Assembly: GCA_025351325.1 (NCBI GenBank)
Contig: JANXWE010000046.1
Location: 24,395-88,394 of the forward strand
Reading direction: 5' to 3'
Length of the DNA: 64,000 bases
From: Fimbriiglobus sp.
GTDB lineage: Bacteria > Planctomycetota > Planctomycetia > Gemmatales > Gemmataceae
The notes below the pieces were generated by a model that did no database searches, was not told the origin of the DNA, and saw only the letters and a list, made by a program, of their open reading frames with translations. Positions 19,389 to 28,835 of the stretch are shown in pieces (the first letter of the stretch is position 1; each line of letters starts with the position of its first letter). Made by a program: the position numbers and the translations under genes.

Positions 19389-20702
19389 ATGTTTTCGTTG
19401 AAGCGATTCAGTTGGGTCTTCGTGTTGACCGCTACAACGGTGCTGGACGCCTCCGGGCAAAGCGAGCCGTTGCCACCACCGTCATTGTCGGGGTTGCCAG
19501 TTCCGTCGCCGCTGATCGAGCCGATTCGTCCCGTACTTTCCGCACCGGCATTGCCCACCGAAACTGGACTCATTCCCCTGACACCGGCCAGCACTCCGTA
19601 TCCTCCTGTGACTGTGGTGCTGCCGACGGTCGCGCCCGTGTCTTCGTCATCCGGCTCCGTCGTCAGCATTCCGGTGTCGGGTCAACCGGCGCTGAGTGTG
19701 AAGCAAATTCTTCCCGAGAGCATTGGCCCGGGTCAGCCCGTCCCGGCAGAAATCAGCGTGACGAACACGGGGAGCAAGCTCGCCGAGAACGTGGTGTTGC
19801 TCGGCTGGTGGACCGACGGCTACGAACTGGGTGAAACCTCGGTGACGAGTTACACCATCAACGGCAAACGAGCCTGGGGCATGGGGGCCATCGCCGCCGG
19901 GGAAACCCGCACCCTCAAAGTGAAACTCAATCCGTCGAGCACCGCGCGTCCGACCGAGTTCCGCAGTGGCTTCGATGCCACGTTCAGTTCGTCCTCATCC
20001 GACATCCGCAGCGTCAAATTGCTGAAGCCCGAGTTGAGCCTGCAAATCGTGGCCCCCGAGACCGCGTTGCTCGGTCAGCCGATCACGGTGCTGATCAAAG
20101 TCAAGAACCCGGGCCAAATGCCCATGAGCAAAATCAGCGTGCAAGCGGTGATGCCCGAGGGGTTGAAACATCCGAAAGCTCAAGATTTGATCACCGATTT
20201 GGCGCTGTTGGCAGCGGGGGCGACCGAATCGGTTCCGCTCGAACTCACGGCCACGAAGGTCGGAGAGACCAAAGGGAAGATCCGAATCGAAGCCGAAGGT
20301 TGCGAAGCCATCGAGCAAGAGTTCCGGGTGAACGTGACGGAGGCGAAACTCGCCGTGACGCTGAATGGGCCGAAATCGATTTACCAAAACTGGCCAGCGA
20401 CCTACGAAGCCGTGATCGAGAATCAGGGCAGCTATCCGGTGAAGGCGGCCAGCCTCGAAATCAAATTGCCCACCGGCATGACCGACCTGCGGGCCAGCGA
20501 CAAACCGGGTCACAACGCCGGCCGTAATCTCATCGTCTGGACGTTCGAGACGCTCCAACCCGGTGAGAAAAAATCGGTCATCTGGTTCGGGTTTGCTAAA
20601 CAGCCGGACGACTTGTTCACCACGGGCACACTCTCCGTCGGCGGCTCGCCGATCCGCCGCGCGGAGTGGACGACGAAGAATATGGGTGCGGAAGGGAAGT
20701 GA
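19389..20702 (+). CDS. Exported CARDB/DUF11-like repeat protein
   Basis: Signal peptide, Pro-rich linker, then ESIGPGQPVPAEISVTNTGSKLAENVVLLGWW... and ENQGSYPVKAASLEIKLPTGMTDLRASD. Confidence 0.65.
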   Translation: MFSLKRFSWVFVLTATTVLDASGQSEPLPPPSLSGLPVPSPLIEPIRPVLSAPALPTETGLIPLTPASTPYPPVTVVLPTVAPVSSSSGSVVSIPVSGQPALSVKQILPESIGPGQPVPAEISVTNTGSKLAENVVLLGWWTDGYELGETSVTSYTINGKRAWGMGAIAAGETRTLKVKLNPSSTARPTEFRSGFDATFSSSSSDIRSVKLLKPELSLQIVAPETALLGQPITVLIKVKNPGQMPMSKISVQAVMPEGLKHPKAQDLITDLALLAAGATESVPLELTATKVGETKGKIRIEAEGCEAIEQEFRVNVTEAKLAVTLNGPKSIYQNWPATYEAVIENQGSYPVKAASLEIKLPTGMTDLRASDKPGHNAGRNLIVWTFETLQPGEKKSVIWFGFAKQPDDLFTTGTLSVGGSPIRRAEWTTKNMGAEGK

Positions 20703-20767
20703 GTGAACCTTGTGCTTGGCAGCGGTGTCAGGCGTTGAGGTTCCGTAAAGACTTGAGAATCAAACTG

Positions 20768-21286
20768 ATGATCCGTCCAATCGTCCCAGCCGATACGCCG
20801 GCCCTCGTTGCCCTTTCTGGTAGCAGCGGATTGTTCAAGCCGGATGAGTTGGAAGCCGTCCAAGGGATGCTGGACGACTACCACACCAACCATGCCAGCA
20901 ACGGCCACAAAATGCTGACTTGGGACGACGGTGGCACGCTCCGCGGTGTCGTCTACTTCACGCCGAAGGAGTTCGCGGACAGGGTTTGGGAATTATTGAT
21001 GATCGCGGTCGATGCAGCCCATCACCGCCAGGGGATCGGGTCACTCTTGTTGCAGGCTGTCGAAGAAATGGTGCGGGAAGTGGACTGCCGGTTACTTTTG
21101 ATCGAGACGAGTTCCAAGTCGAGCTTTGAGCGGACACGCCAATTTTACCGCAAGCACGGGTATACCGAAGTGGCTCACATCCCGGATTATTTTAGCGACG
21201 GTGATGGCAAAGCATCTTTCATCAAGCGGATCGATCCGACGAGCCCAACGACCCAGGACGTCGCCGAGGCGAGCGCCCTGGGCTGA
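20768..21286 (+). CDS. GNAT-family N-acetyltransferase
   Basis: MIRPIVPADTPALVALSGSSGLFK...LLMIAVDAAHHRQGIGSLLLQAVEEM...ETSSKSSFERTRQFYRKHGYTEVAHIPDYF. Confidence 0.85.
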   Translation: MIRPIVPADTPALVALSGSSGLFKPDELEAVQGMLDDYHTNHASNGHKMLTWDDGGTLRGVVYFTPKEFADRVWELLMIAVDAAHHRQGIGSLLLQAVEEMVREVDCRLLLIETSSKSSFERTRQFYRKHGYTEVAHIPDYFSDGDGKASFIKRIDPTSPTTQDVAEASALG

Positions 21287-21291
21287 GAACA

Positions 21292-24057
21292 TCATTCACC
21301 CGATCCGGATAGCTTCTCGAGGTTCTCGTTTTCCTTCTCGTATTTGAATTCCGCCTTCAACAACTCGATCGCTTCTTCGCGAGCTTGGCGACGCGATTCC
21401 AATTCAAACTGCGCCATCATGACCGGCGAGACATTTTTCGAAAACGGATCCGGATTGTACACGGTACTGAAGAAGTTCTGTTGACTTCGTTCGTTCCGTT
21501 CGAGGAGCACCGGCACGAAGTAGAGGTTCTCCGGCCTGTCGACCATCACGAACGAGCTGGACACAGGTTTCAAACGGTTGTCGATCATCTGCGCAACCAT
21601 CTTCTGAGTCGGGTACATGATATTGTTGGTTCGTTGGAGACCGAACGGTGTGACGGTCGGAGCTCCGCGATCCGGTTGCCCAATGACGATCTGCGAAACA
21701 TCCCTGAACTCAAAGTCGGTGATGCGATCTTTCGCAGCCGGATCGGTGAACCGATCGCGGAACTTTTCCTTCGCATCGAACAGTTTGGGTGACACGTCCA
21801 CAAAGTTGTTCCCGAAACTCGGGGTCTGGGCCGAGAATTCCTCCGCCGCTTTTCTCGCCAGTCCGCGGGCCTTCTGACGCTTCCAGATTTCGACGATCTT
21901 CGGCCGGGCGGCTTCGAAGCTCGTCGCCGGCTCGGAACGGACTTCCGCGGTACGCCAGACCAGATACTGCGATTCGAAGTCGTCCGGCAGCGGTCGAGGC
22001 TGAGCTTGGCCGTTCTGGACTTGGTAGGGCAACGGATTGTACAACCCGGTGGTTGGCTTCGTGAGCTGACGGGTGGAAGGATCGAAGTCGAAGAAGAAGT
22101 TGCGGCCGAATTCGACAACCCCGGGCTGACCGAGGGTTTGCTGAATGAGACGCGCTTTCAGGGGTGCTAAACCAGGATCGTACGTGATTGTGTGGACATC
22201 GAAGAATCCGGTCGAGCCACCCGTTTTCAAGCCGCGACCCAGCTGGGGTTTGCCATCCTTATCGAGCCAGTTGGACGCCGGGGCCACGAACTTGGCGATC
22301 AAGGCGTCGGCCTCTTTCTGATTGGCATCCGCGTCTTCACCCTTGTTGATCTTGGCGAGTTGGTCTTGAAGGTTCTTAATGTCCTGTTGGGCCAAGCCGA
22401 ACCGTAGTTGTTCGCGGGCTGTCTGGGCCAATTGGGTTTTCACGGCGGCCAGCGGAAGCGGAGCGGGCGTCACATGGGCCGTGGCCGCGAGGTTGCCGAG
22501 GTACTGTGTCAGGATGGCCGAACCACCCAACGTCGGTGCCGAGATGGATGCGAGTCCAGCGAAGAGCCGCTGTTTCCGTTCGACGCCATCGGCGCTCAAG
22601 TTCGAACCGTTGGCGACACCAAAGAGATTAGCCATGGTGCCCAGTGGCATGGCCGCGAGGCCCACAGTCGCCGCTGCGGCTTGGGGGTTGGCGAAACTGC
22701 TATCGAGCAACGGGTAACCCAAGGCGGCAGGATCGGCCGTCAGCCAACGCTTGGCAATGATGAAGTCGTGCATGCGCCGGTACTGATCGTACTGGCCTTG
22801 GAGGGCGGGGTTTTCGAGCTTCAACGTCCCCGCTGAGGCGACTGTTCCGATGGCACCGGGGCCAAAGCCGATCGTCAACAACCCGCCCATTTTCGCGGCG
22901 ACCTCGGCCTTGACCAGCGCGTCGGCCGCGGCCGTGGCGTAAAATGGTTCTTTGCCCGTGACTTCCACCCACCCGAGTTTGAGTTGGCGACCTTTTTTCA
23001 AACCCGGCTTCAACTCGGCCGGATCCGGTTCGGTATTTTTAGCTTTGTTGAAAATCTCGCGGAGTTCGGTTTCGGTCGGCTGCTCTTCCACTTTCGAAAT
23101 GAAGTTTTCCACGGGTACCGTCAAAATCCAGTATTTGGCCGGGCTCGTTTCGGTGCGGTAGAACTCGTAGTAGTCGAATGGCGCATGGGCGGTGACGGTG
23201 TTGCCGTTGGCGCGAACGACGGGCAAGCCGAGGACGGCGATCTGGGCCATGCGGACGCGGAATTCATCTCCGATGGCATCTAAGATCAAGTCTTTTTTCA
23301 CACCCGACTGGCGTCCTTCTTGAACCATTTCGAGAAGGATCTTTTCTCGTTCGTCCGACTTGAGTACCAGGAACTCCTGCTCGATGAGGGCGTCGACGTC
23401 TTCCGTGCGGTATTGGATCTTCAGTTGGTCGGCCTTCTTGAGCCAAAGCGTGAATTCCAGCGAATCCTTGGCGTTGCGGTTCGGTTGGTTGCCGAAATAA
23501 TGTTTGTCCGAATTGATTTGCGATCTGAGTGATATGAACTTGCGGTAAGCATTGGCCACCTCGAGGTCTTCCGACTTGGTATTGGGATCGGTCGCGATCT
23601 TTTCGACTTTGAGTTGCGACGTTCTGTAATTCTCCATGACGTTGGGGAGAAGCTGGTCTCGGATATCTCGATACTGAGAATCATTTAAAAGATTGAGCAT
23701 GTTCAAATTTTGATACGCGGTCGTCAAAGTCGTTCGGTTTTCCGCGCTGACTTTGCTCGTATCGCTCGCGATGATATTCAAACTCTGCAGCGCCTTGCCA
23801 GCCGCGCTCACCATGTATTTGTTCGCCATGGTTCGCCGCTGACGCAACTGCGAGGCTTCCGACTCGCGGTATTTGTCGCCGTCGATCACGGCGAGAACTT
23901 CGCCTTTCGACTGTTTCGATCCGAGCCACCTTGGGAGCCAATCGAAGAAGTCACCACGACCAAATGACAGGACGAAAGTGAACATCACGACGATCACGAA
24001 GACGCCCATGAAGATCTTCTGGTTGCGGCGGAAGAAATCAAATGGGTTGTAAGCCAT
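21292..24057 (-). CDS. PpiD/SurA-like SurA_N-type periplasmic folding factor
   Basis: MAYNPFDFFRRNQKIFMGVFVIVVMFTFVLSFGRGDF single TM anchor followed by a long helical region. The ORF-track extension to 24408 overlaps topA and is judged spurious. Confidence 0.6.
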   Translation of the reverse strand: MAYNPFDFFRRNQKIFMGVFVIVVMFTFVLSFGRGDFFDWLPRWLGSKQSKGEVLAVIDGDKYRESEASQLRQRRTMANKYMVSAAGKALQSLNIIASDTSKVSAENRTTLTTAYQNLNMLNLLNDSQYRDIRDQLLPNVMENYRTSQLKVEKIATDPNTKSEDLEVANAYRKFISLRSQINSDKHYFGNQPNRNAKDSLEFTLWLKKADQLKIQYRTEDVDALIEQEFLVLKSDEREKILLEMVQEGRQSGVKKDLILDAIGDEFRVRMAQIAVLGLPVVRANGNTVTAHAPFDYYEFYRTETSPAKYWILTVPVENFISKVEEQPTETELREIFNKAKNTEPDPAELKPGLKKGRQLKLGWVEVTGKEPFYATAAADALVKAEVAAKMGGLLTIGFGPGAIGTVASAGTLKLENPALQGQYDQYRRMHDFIIAKRWLTADPAALGYPLLDSSFANPQAAAATVGLAAMPLGTMANLFGVANGSNLSADGVERKQRLFAGLASISAPTLGGSAILTQYLGNLAATAHVTPAPLPLAAVKTQLAQTAREQLRFGLAQQDIKNLQDQLAKINKGEDADANQKEADALIAKFVAPASNWLDKDGKPQLGRGLKTGGSTGFFDVHTITYDPGLAPLKARLIQQTLGQPGVVEFGRNFFFDFDPSTRQLTKPTTGLYNPLPYQVQNGQAQPRPLPDDFESQYLVWRTAEVRSEPATSFEAARPKIVEIWKRQKARGLARKAAEEFSAQTPSFGNNFVDVSPKLFDAKEKFRDRFTDPAAKDRITDFEFRDVSQIVIGQPDRGAPTVTPFGLQRTNNIMYPTQKMVAQMIDNRLKPVSSSFVMVDRPENLYFVPVLLERNERSQQNFFSTVYNPDPFSKNVSPVMMAQFELESRRQAREEAIELLKAEFKYEKENENLEKLSGSGE

Positions 24058-24223
24058 GGTTCTGTCTCGGTTTACAGTGGGTACGGTCGTGGAATCTAGG
24101 CCGGGTGGGCTTGACTCTTTGACCCGCACCGTACTAATTCGTGTTGTGGTTGCGAACGACGTCGGCTGTTCGATTCTAGGAATTCCGCGGGTTACAACAA
24201 CCGCAAACAAGAGGTTTCTCCAG

Positions 24224-27184
24224 GTGCCTGCACATAAGAAGACGCCCGATGATTCGACGGCCCCGAAGGCAAGAAAAGCCCCAGTTCGCAAAGCCGCGCC
24301 GAAAGTCGTGGTGACCGAGCCGACGGGGGTCGAACCGTTGGCGGCGCAGGCGAAACGCGTCCGCGCCGGCGGCCGGAAAGCCGTCTCGTCGGACGAACCG
24401 GACGCCACCGCCCGGAGCTACGATCTCGTGATCGTGGAATCGCCCGCCAAGGCCAAAACGATCAATAAATATCTTGGGTCCGGCTACAAAGTACTGGCGA
24501 GCGTCGGCCACATCCGCGACCTTGCCACCGGGAAAGTGCCCAAGCTCAAAGAGGAAGTGTCCGGTATCCAGATCGCCCAAGGCTGGAAACTGCGTTACAC
24601 CGTCGATCAGGTGAAGCGTGGTCAGGTGAAACGGGGCCGCAGCAAGCGGGAGATTTTGGACGAACTCGCCGCCGCCGCCAAAAACGCCAACCGCGTGCTG
24701 CTGGCGAGTGACCCCGACCGCGAAGGCGAGTCGATCGCGTGGCACCTGGCCGACGAGTTGCAACTCGATCCGGCGCGGACGTTCCGCATCCGCTTCAATG
24801 AAATTACCAAGGCGGCGATCCAACACGCCGTCTCGCAGCCCGATCAGATCGACATGCTGCTCGTGAAGTCGCAGGAAGCGCGCCGGGCCATGGATCGCGT
24901 CGTCGGGTTCCCGCTGTCGAACTTGCTCGGAAAGAAAGTTGCGGCGGGCCTGAGCGCCGGCCGCGTGCAGTCGGTGGCCGTGCGCCTGATTGTGGATCGC
25001 GAGCTGGAAATCGCGGCGTTCCGCACCGATGAATTCTGGAAAATCACGGCACTATTGGCACCGCAAAATGCCGGCATCCGGTACTCGGCGAACCCGGCCA
25101 CGGCCAAAATCTTCGCCAAGAAAAAGGGGGAGAAAGCCGACGACGTCAATGCCCCGGATGCCCCGACCGAAGATACTGAAGTGGCCAACTTCGAGGGCGA
25201 TGCCGAAGGCTCGACGCACGCGCCCCGTAAGCCGGTGGAATTCAAAGTGGGGCTGCCCGTGCCACCACGTGGTTCGTTCCTCGCGGAGCTGGCCAAGTGG
25301 AACAATGCCGACCCGATTATGGGCAACGAAGCGGAAGCGGACGCGATTGCGAACGTGCTGAGAACCGCCGCGTACATCGTGACCAAAGTGGAGCAAAAGG
25401 AGCGGCAAGAGAAGCCGCAGGCGCCGTTCACCACATCGACGTTGCAACAGCAATCGAACATCCGCCTGCGCTTCACCACGAAACGGACGATGGACTCGGC
25501 CCAACGGCTGTACCAAGGGATCGAACTCGGCAGCGAGGGCACCGTGGCCCTCATTACCTACATGCGAACCGATAGCACCCGCTGCTCCCCCGATGCGCTC
25601 AAAGCCGTACGCGATTTCATCCACCAAGAGTACGGCGACCGCTACTGCCCCGATAAGCCCAACATGTACTCGTCGGGCAAAGCCGCGCAAGAGGCCCACG
25701 AGTGCGTCCGACCGACGGATGTGACCATGACGCCGCAACGTGCGGCCAGCCTCGGGCTGAGCGACGACAACTTGAAGGTGTACACCCTGATCTGGAACCG
25801 GTTCGTCGCCAGTCAAATGGCGTCCGCAATCTTCAGCATCACCGCGGTCGAAATCACCGCCGGAGCGGGGCTGTTCCGCACCAACGGCCGAATCGAAAAG
25901 TTCGAGGGCTATCGGAAGGTCATGAGTCCGGCCAAGTCGGAAGACGTTCTGTTGCCACCGCTTGCGGAAAAACAACCGCTCGACAAACTCGACCTCACCG
26001 AGACGCAGCACTTCACGCAACCGCCGCCGCGCTTCAACGAAGCGTCGCTGGTGAAAGCCCTCGAAAAAGAGGGAATCGGCCGGCCGTCCACGTACAGCAG
26101 CATCATCGAAACGGTGCAGGCACGCGGGTACGTCGAACAGAAAGAACGACGGTTCTACGCCACGCAGATTGGCATCGTGGTGACGAAACTGCTCGTCGAG
26201 CATTTCCCGAAGATCATGGACATGAAGTTCACGAGCCACTTCGAGGAAGAACTCGACGAAATCGAAAGCGGCAAGTGCCAGTACGCCGACGTGCTGGACG
26301 AATTCTGGAAGCCGTTCTCGGAATCGCTCGCCAAGGCCGAGACCGACATGCCGACGCAGCGGGGCATCGAGATCGGCGAGAACTGCCCCAAGTGCGGCAA
26401 ACCGCTCGTGGCCATGTTCAGCCGCAAGACGGGGAACAAGTTCATCGGCTGCTCGGGCTGGAAAGACCCCGAGAACCCTTGCGCATTCAAGCGGAGCGAA
26501 GACGGCACCGAGAGTGCCGGCCCGGAGGTCACCACCACGGTCTGCCCGGCCTGCGGCAAATTCATGGTGAAAAAAGACGGCCGCTTCGGGGTCTTTTTCA
26601 CCTGCGAAGGGTCACCGGATTGCCCGACGATCATGAACTTGGGGGCCGACGGCAACCCGGTCGTGAGTACGCTGCCCAGCCCGGTGCCGTGCCCGAAGTG
26701 CGGCAAGCAACTGCTGCTGAAGGTCAGCAAATCGGGGAACCGCTACGTGACGTGCAGCGACACCAAGAAGTGCAAGTTCACCTGCGATTCGGACGACGAC
26801 GGCCGGCCGAAACCACCCCCGGAAACGGGCGTGCTCTGCGACAAATGCAACGCCCCAATGACGATCCGCAGTACCTTCCGCGGGCCATTTTTGGCGTGTA
26901 CGGCGTACCCGAAGTGCCGCAATGCGAAGTCTCTGACGGTCGAATTGAAAGAGAAACTGAAGGACATCCTCCCGGCGCCGAAGCCAAAGGTCGCCAAGGC
27001 CCCGGCCCCGGTGCTGGATGTCAAAGACGCCTGCCCTCAGTGTGGCGCTGGCATGAAGCTACGCCAGTACATGGGCAAGTACTTCTTGGGTTGCAACAAC
27101 TACCCCGAGTGCCGTGGCAGCAAGCAATTGTCGCCCGAACAGATGGTGCAGATTCAGAATCCGCAACCGCCGATCGAAGCGTAA
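24224..27184 (+). CDS. topA: DNA topoisomerase I with five C-terminal Zn-ribbon repeats
   Basis: YDLVIVESPAKAKTINKYLGSGYKVLASVGHIRDL; SDPDREGESIAWHL; ITYMRTDSTR; five CxxC...C...C repeats at the C-terminus. GTG start at 24224 chosen (MPAHKKTPDD). Confidence 0.95.
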   Translation: MPAHKKTPDDSTAPKARKAPVRKAAPKVVVTEPTGVEPLAAQAKRVRAGGRKAVSSDEPDATARSYDLVIVESPAKAKTINKYLGSGYKVLASVGHIRDLATGKVPKLKEEVSGIQIAQGWKLRYTVDQVKRGQVKRGRSKREILDELAAAAKNANRVLLASDPDREGESIAWHLADELQLDPARTFRIRFNEITKAAIQHAVSQPDQIDMLLVKSQEARRAMDRVVGFPLSNLLGKKVAAGLSAGRVQSVAVRLIVDRELEIAAFRTDEFWKITALLAPQNAGIRYSANPATAKIFAKKKGEKADDVNAPDAPTEDTEVANFEGDAEGSTHAPRKPVEFKVGLPVPPRGSFLAELAKWNNADPIMGNEAEADAIANVLRTAAYIVTKVEQKERQEKPQAPFTTSTLQQQSNIRLRFTTKRTMDSAQRLYQGIELGSEGTVALITYMRTDSTRCSPDALKAVRDFIHQEYGDRYCPDKPNMYSSGKAAQEAHECVRPTDVTMTPQRAASLGLSDDNLKVYTLIWNRFVASQMASAIFSITAVEITAGAGLFRTNGRIEKFEGYRKVMSPAKSEDVLLPPLAEKQPLDKLDLTETQHFTQPPPRFNEASLVKALEKEGIGRPSTYSSIIETVQARGYVEQKERRFYATQIGIVVTKLLVEHFPKIMDMKFTSHFEEELDEIESGKCQYADVLDEFWKPFSESLAKAETDMPTQRGIEIGENCPKCGKPLVAMFSRKTGNKFIGCSGWKDPENPCAFKRSEDGTESAGPEVTTTVCPACGKFMVKKDGRFGVFFTCEGSPDCPTIMNLGADGNPVVSTLPSPVPCPKCGKQLLLKVSKSGNRYVTCSDTKKCKFTCDSDDDGRPKPPPETGVLCDKCNAPMTIRSTFRGPFLACTAYPKCRNAKSLTVELKEKLKDILPAPKPKVAKAPAPVLDVKDACPQCGAGMKLRQYMGKYFLGCNNYPECRGSKQLSPEQMVQIQNPQPPIEA

Positions 27185-27263
27185 GTTTGATGCCGAGACG
27201 AGCTACCGGGACATACCGAGTGGCTCGTGATCGCATTCGATTCATCCCGATCAGGAAACGTCC

Positions 27264-27497
27264 ATGTCCACGAACGCACCCATCGCGCTGCAAATCACCA
27301 TCAACATCACAGCGCTCGCTCATGCCGAACTGGATGCGGGCGGATACTCCGCCGACATCCCTGCGCTGCCGGGTTGTTACACCCAAGGGGAAACTCTCGA
27401 CGAACTCCGGGCCAACATCCAAGACGCTGCCGAAGCTTGGCTCGCGGTGGCGCACGATTTGGCCACCCACAATGCCGGTCAAGCGGAGGCCGCGTGA
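27264..27497 (+). CDS. hicB: HicB-like antitoxin
   Basis: GGYSADIPALPGCYTQGETLDELRANIQDAAEAWL, the HicB core motif; immediately upstream of a hicA-like reading frame (GTGA overlap). Confidence 0.8.
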   Translation: MSTNAPIALQITINITALAHAELDAGGYSADIPALPGCYTQGETLDELRANIQDAAEAWLAVAHDLATHNAGQAEAA

Positions 27498-27700
27498 AGT
27501 CGGTGTCCGGGAAAAGGATGTGCTAGATTTTGGGATCGCGCGGCTGGATCCTGTTGCGCGTCACCGGGAGCCATCACGTTTACTGGCACCCGCTGATGAA
27601 ACTACAAACTGTTGTGCCGGTGCATGCGAACGCCGATCTTAAACCCGGCACGCAGAGGAGCATCATGCAGGACGCGGGTGTGAAGGATGGTGAGTTGTGA
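27494..27700 (+). pseudogene. hicA: HicA-like mRNA interferase toxin with an in-frame amber stop at codon 11
   Basis: Continuous frame: VKSVSGKRMC*ILGSRGWILLRVTGSHHVYWHPLMKLQTVVPVHANADLKPGTQRSIMQDAGVKDGEL*; TAG at 27524-27526. GSHH and VPVHxNxDLKPGTxRSI are HicA hallmarks. Confidence 0.8.
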
Positions 27701-27719
27701 GGTCGATTCTGACCCGGCG

Positions 27720-28522
27720 TTAGTTCAAAAGCTCTCGCAAGTTGAGTCCGAATTCTGCTTCGAGAAATGCAATTGTTTCAGGTTGGCCATCAAGCGAAGC
27801 CCGGATATGCATTGTGGTGTAGATACTTGCATTTTTCTTCCATATTGCATTGACGCGATCCAACTTCTTGATCCATTGCACGGAAGCGACGTACTCACAA
27901 AGATCATTTGAATCCACATTGTCTCCCATGGATTTGCACTTCAGATCGTGGCTGAGAAGAGGCACCTGATTGATCATGACTTCACGAATTGGGTTAGCCC
28001 GTGATGTCAGTTTGCCGATGCCGACAAACCCTTTGCCTTTGAGGTATGCCGCGACCACATCACCTTCGTGAAATCCGAGCATCGCATCACGCCAACGAAT
28101 GCCTTGCCCAGCCGAAATAAAACCAAATTTCTGATAGTCGTCCCAATTTCTATGGGTTCCTTCACCGATGTTGTAGTAATAAAGTCCACACTGGTAATCG
28201 AATCTGGTGAGGAGTGCGTGAATAGTGTTGTGAGGACGAAACTTATCCGCGTAGTGCCCTGATGAAATATTGGTCAATTGACGACCGAGCTTCCACAACA
28301 GGGTCTTTTCGACTAGTAATGCATCATGCTCATAAAGACCTCGGGCGATAACTCGGATGATTGGTTCTAGACCGACGCTGTGATTCGACGCGTTTTCTCG
28401 TTATCGGTATTGTCTATCAGGTGCGCATTTTTCCTCGAACCTTTTCCCTTGCCGAAATAGAACTCTTCGTAGTTCCGAGGGTCGATGTAAACGTAGACAT
28501 AGTAGTCGTTTGATTCGTTCAT
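27720..28522 (-). pseudogene. GIY-YIG (LEM3-like) nuclease fused to an EVE/PUA-like domain, split by a frameshift near 28370-28376
   Basis: From ATG at 28522: MNESNDYYVYVYIDPRNYEEFYFGKGKGSRKNAHLIDNTDNEKTRRITASV*. The other frame continues GLEPIIRVIARGLYEHDALLVEKTLLWKLGRQLTNISSGHYADKF...GFISAGQGIRWRDAMLGFHEGDVVAAYLKGKGFVGIGKL. Confidence 0.75.
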
Positions 28523-28660
28523 CACTGTTGCTCACCGCTTTTGGCTAAACCGACTTAGTGTACCTGACAAGTTCCCCCGAGCCCGCCAGCAACGACTGAC
28601 GCTGATTTCCGTGCCCTCTAACATCCCATCGCTAATGAGGTCGGAGCGGATCACCCGCCA

Positions 28661-28690
28661 CCATGGTGGACGCGGTCACATCGCACTCGC
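28661..28690 (+). repeat. 30-bp repeat unit, copy A
   Basis: CCATGGTGGACGCGGTCACATCGCACTCGC; 26 of 30 identical to 31196-31225. Confidence 0.65.
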
Positions 28691-28835
28691 GTTGCGCTGG
28701 CTCAGCCGCCCCATGCGAAAGCCAGTCTTGGCGGGGTTGTGGACTTCTCAATAAGCTACAGGCTGGTTGTCTGGGAACCCTTGAATTCTAGGAATTCGTC
28801 GTTCGGCAACTCTCCAATCAGCTCAGGGACAAACA

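Noticed and set aside
24058-24408. N-terminal extension of the PpiD-like ORF and upstream extension of topA
   Set aside because: The two would overlap divergently; MAYNPFDFFRR (24057) and GTG at 24224 are better starts.
25702-27642. 646-aa plus-strand ORF
   Set aside because: Shadow frame of topA; Arg/His-rich with no recognisable domain.
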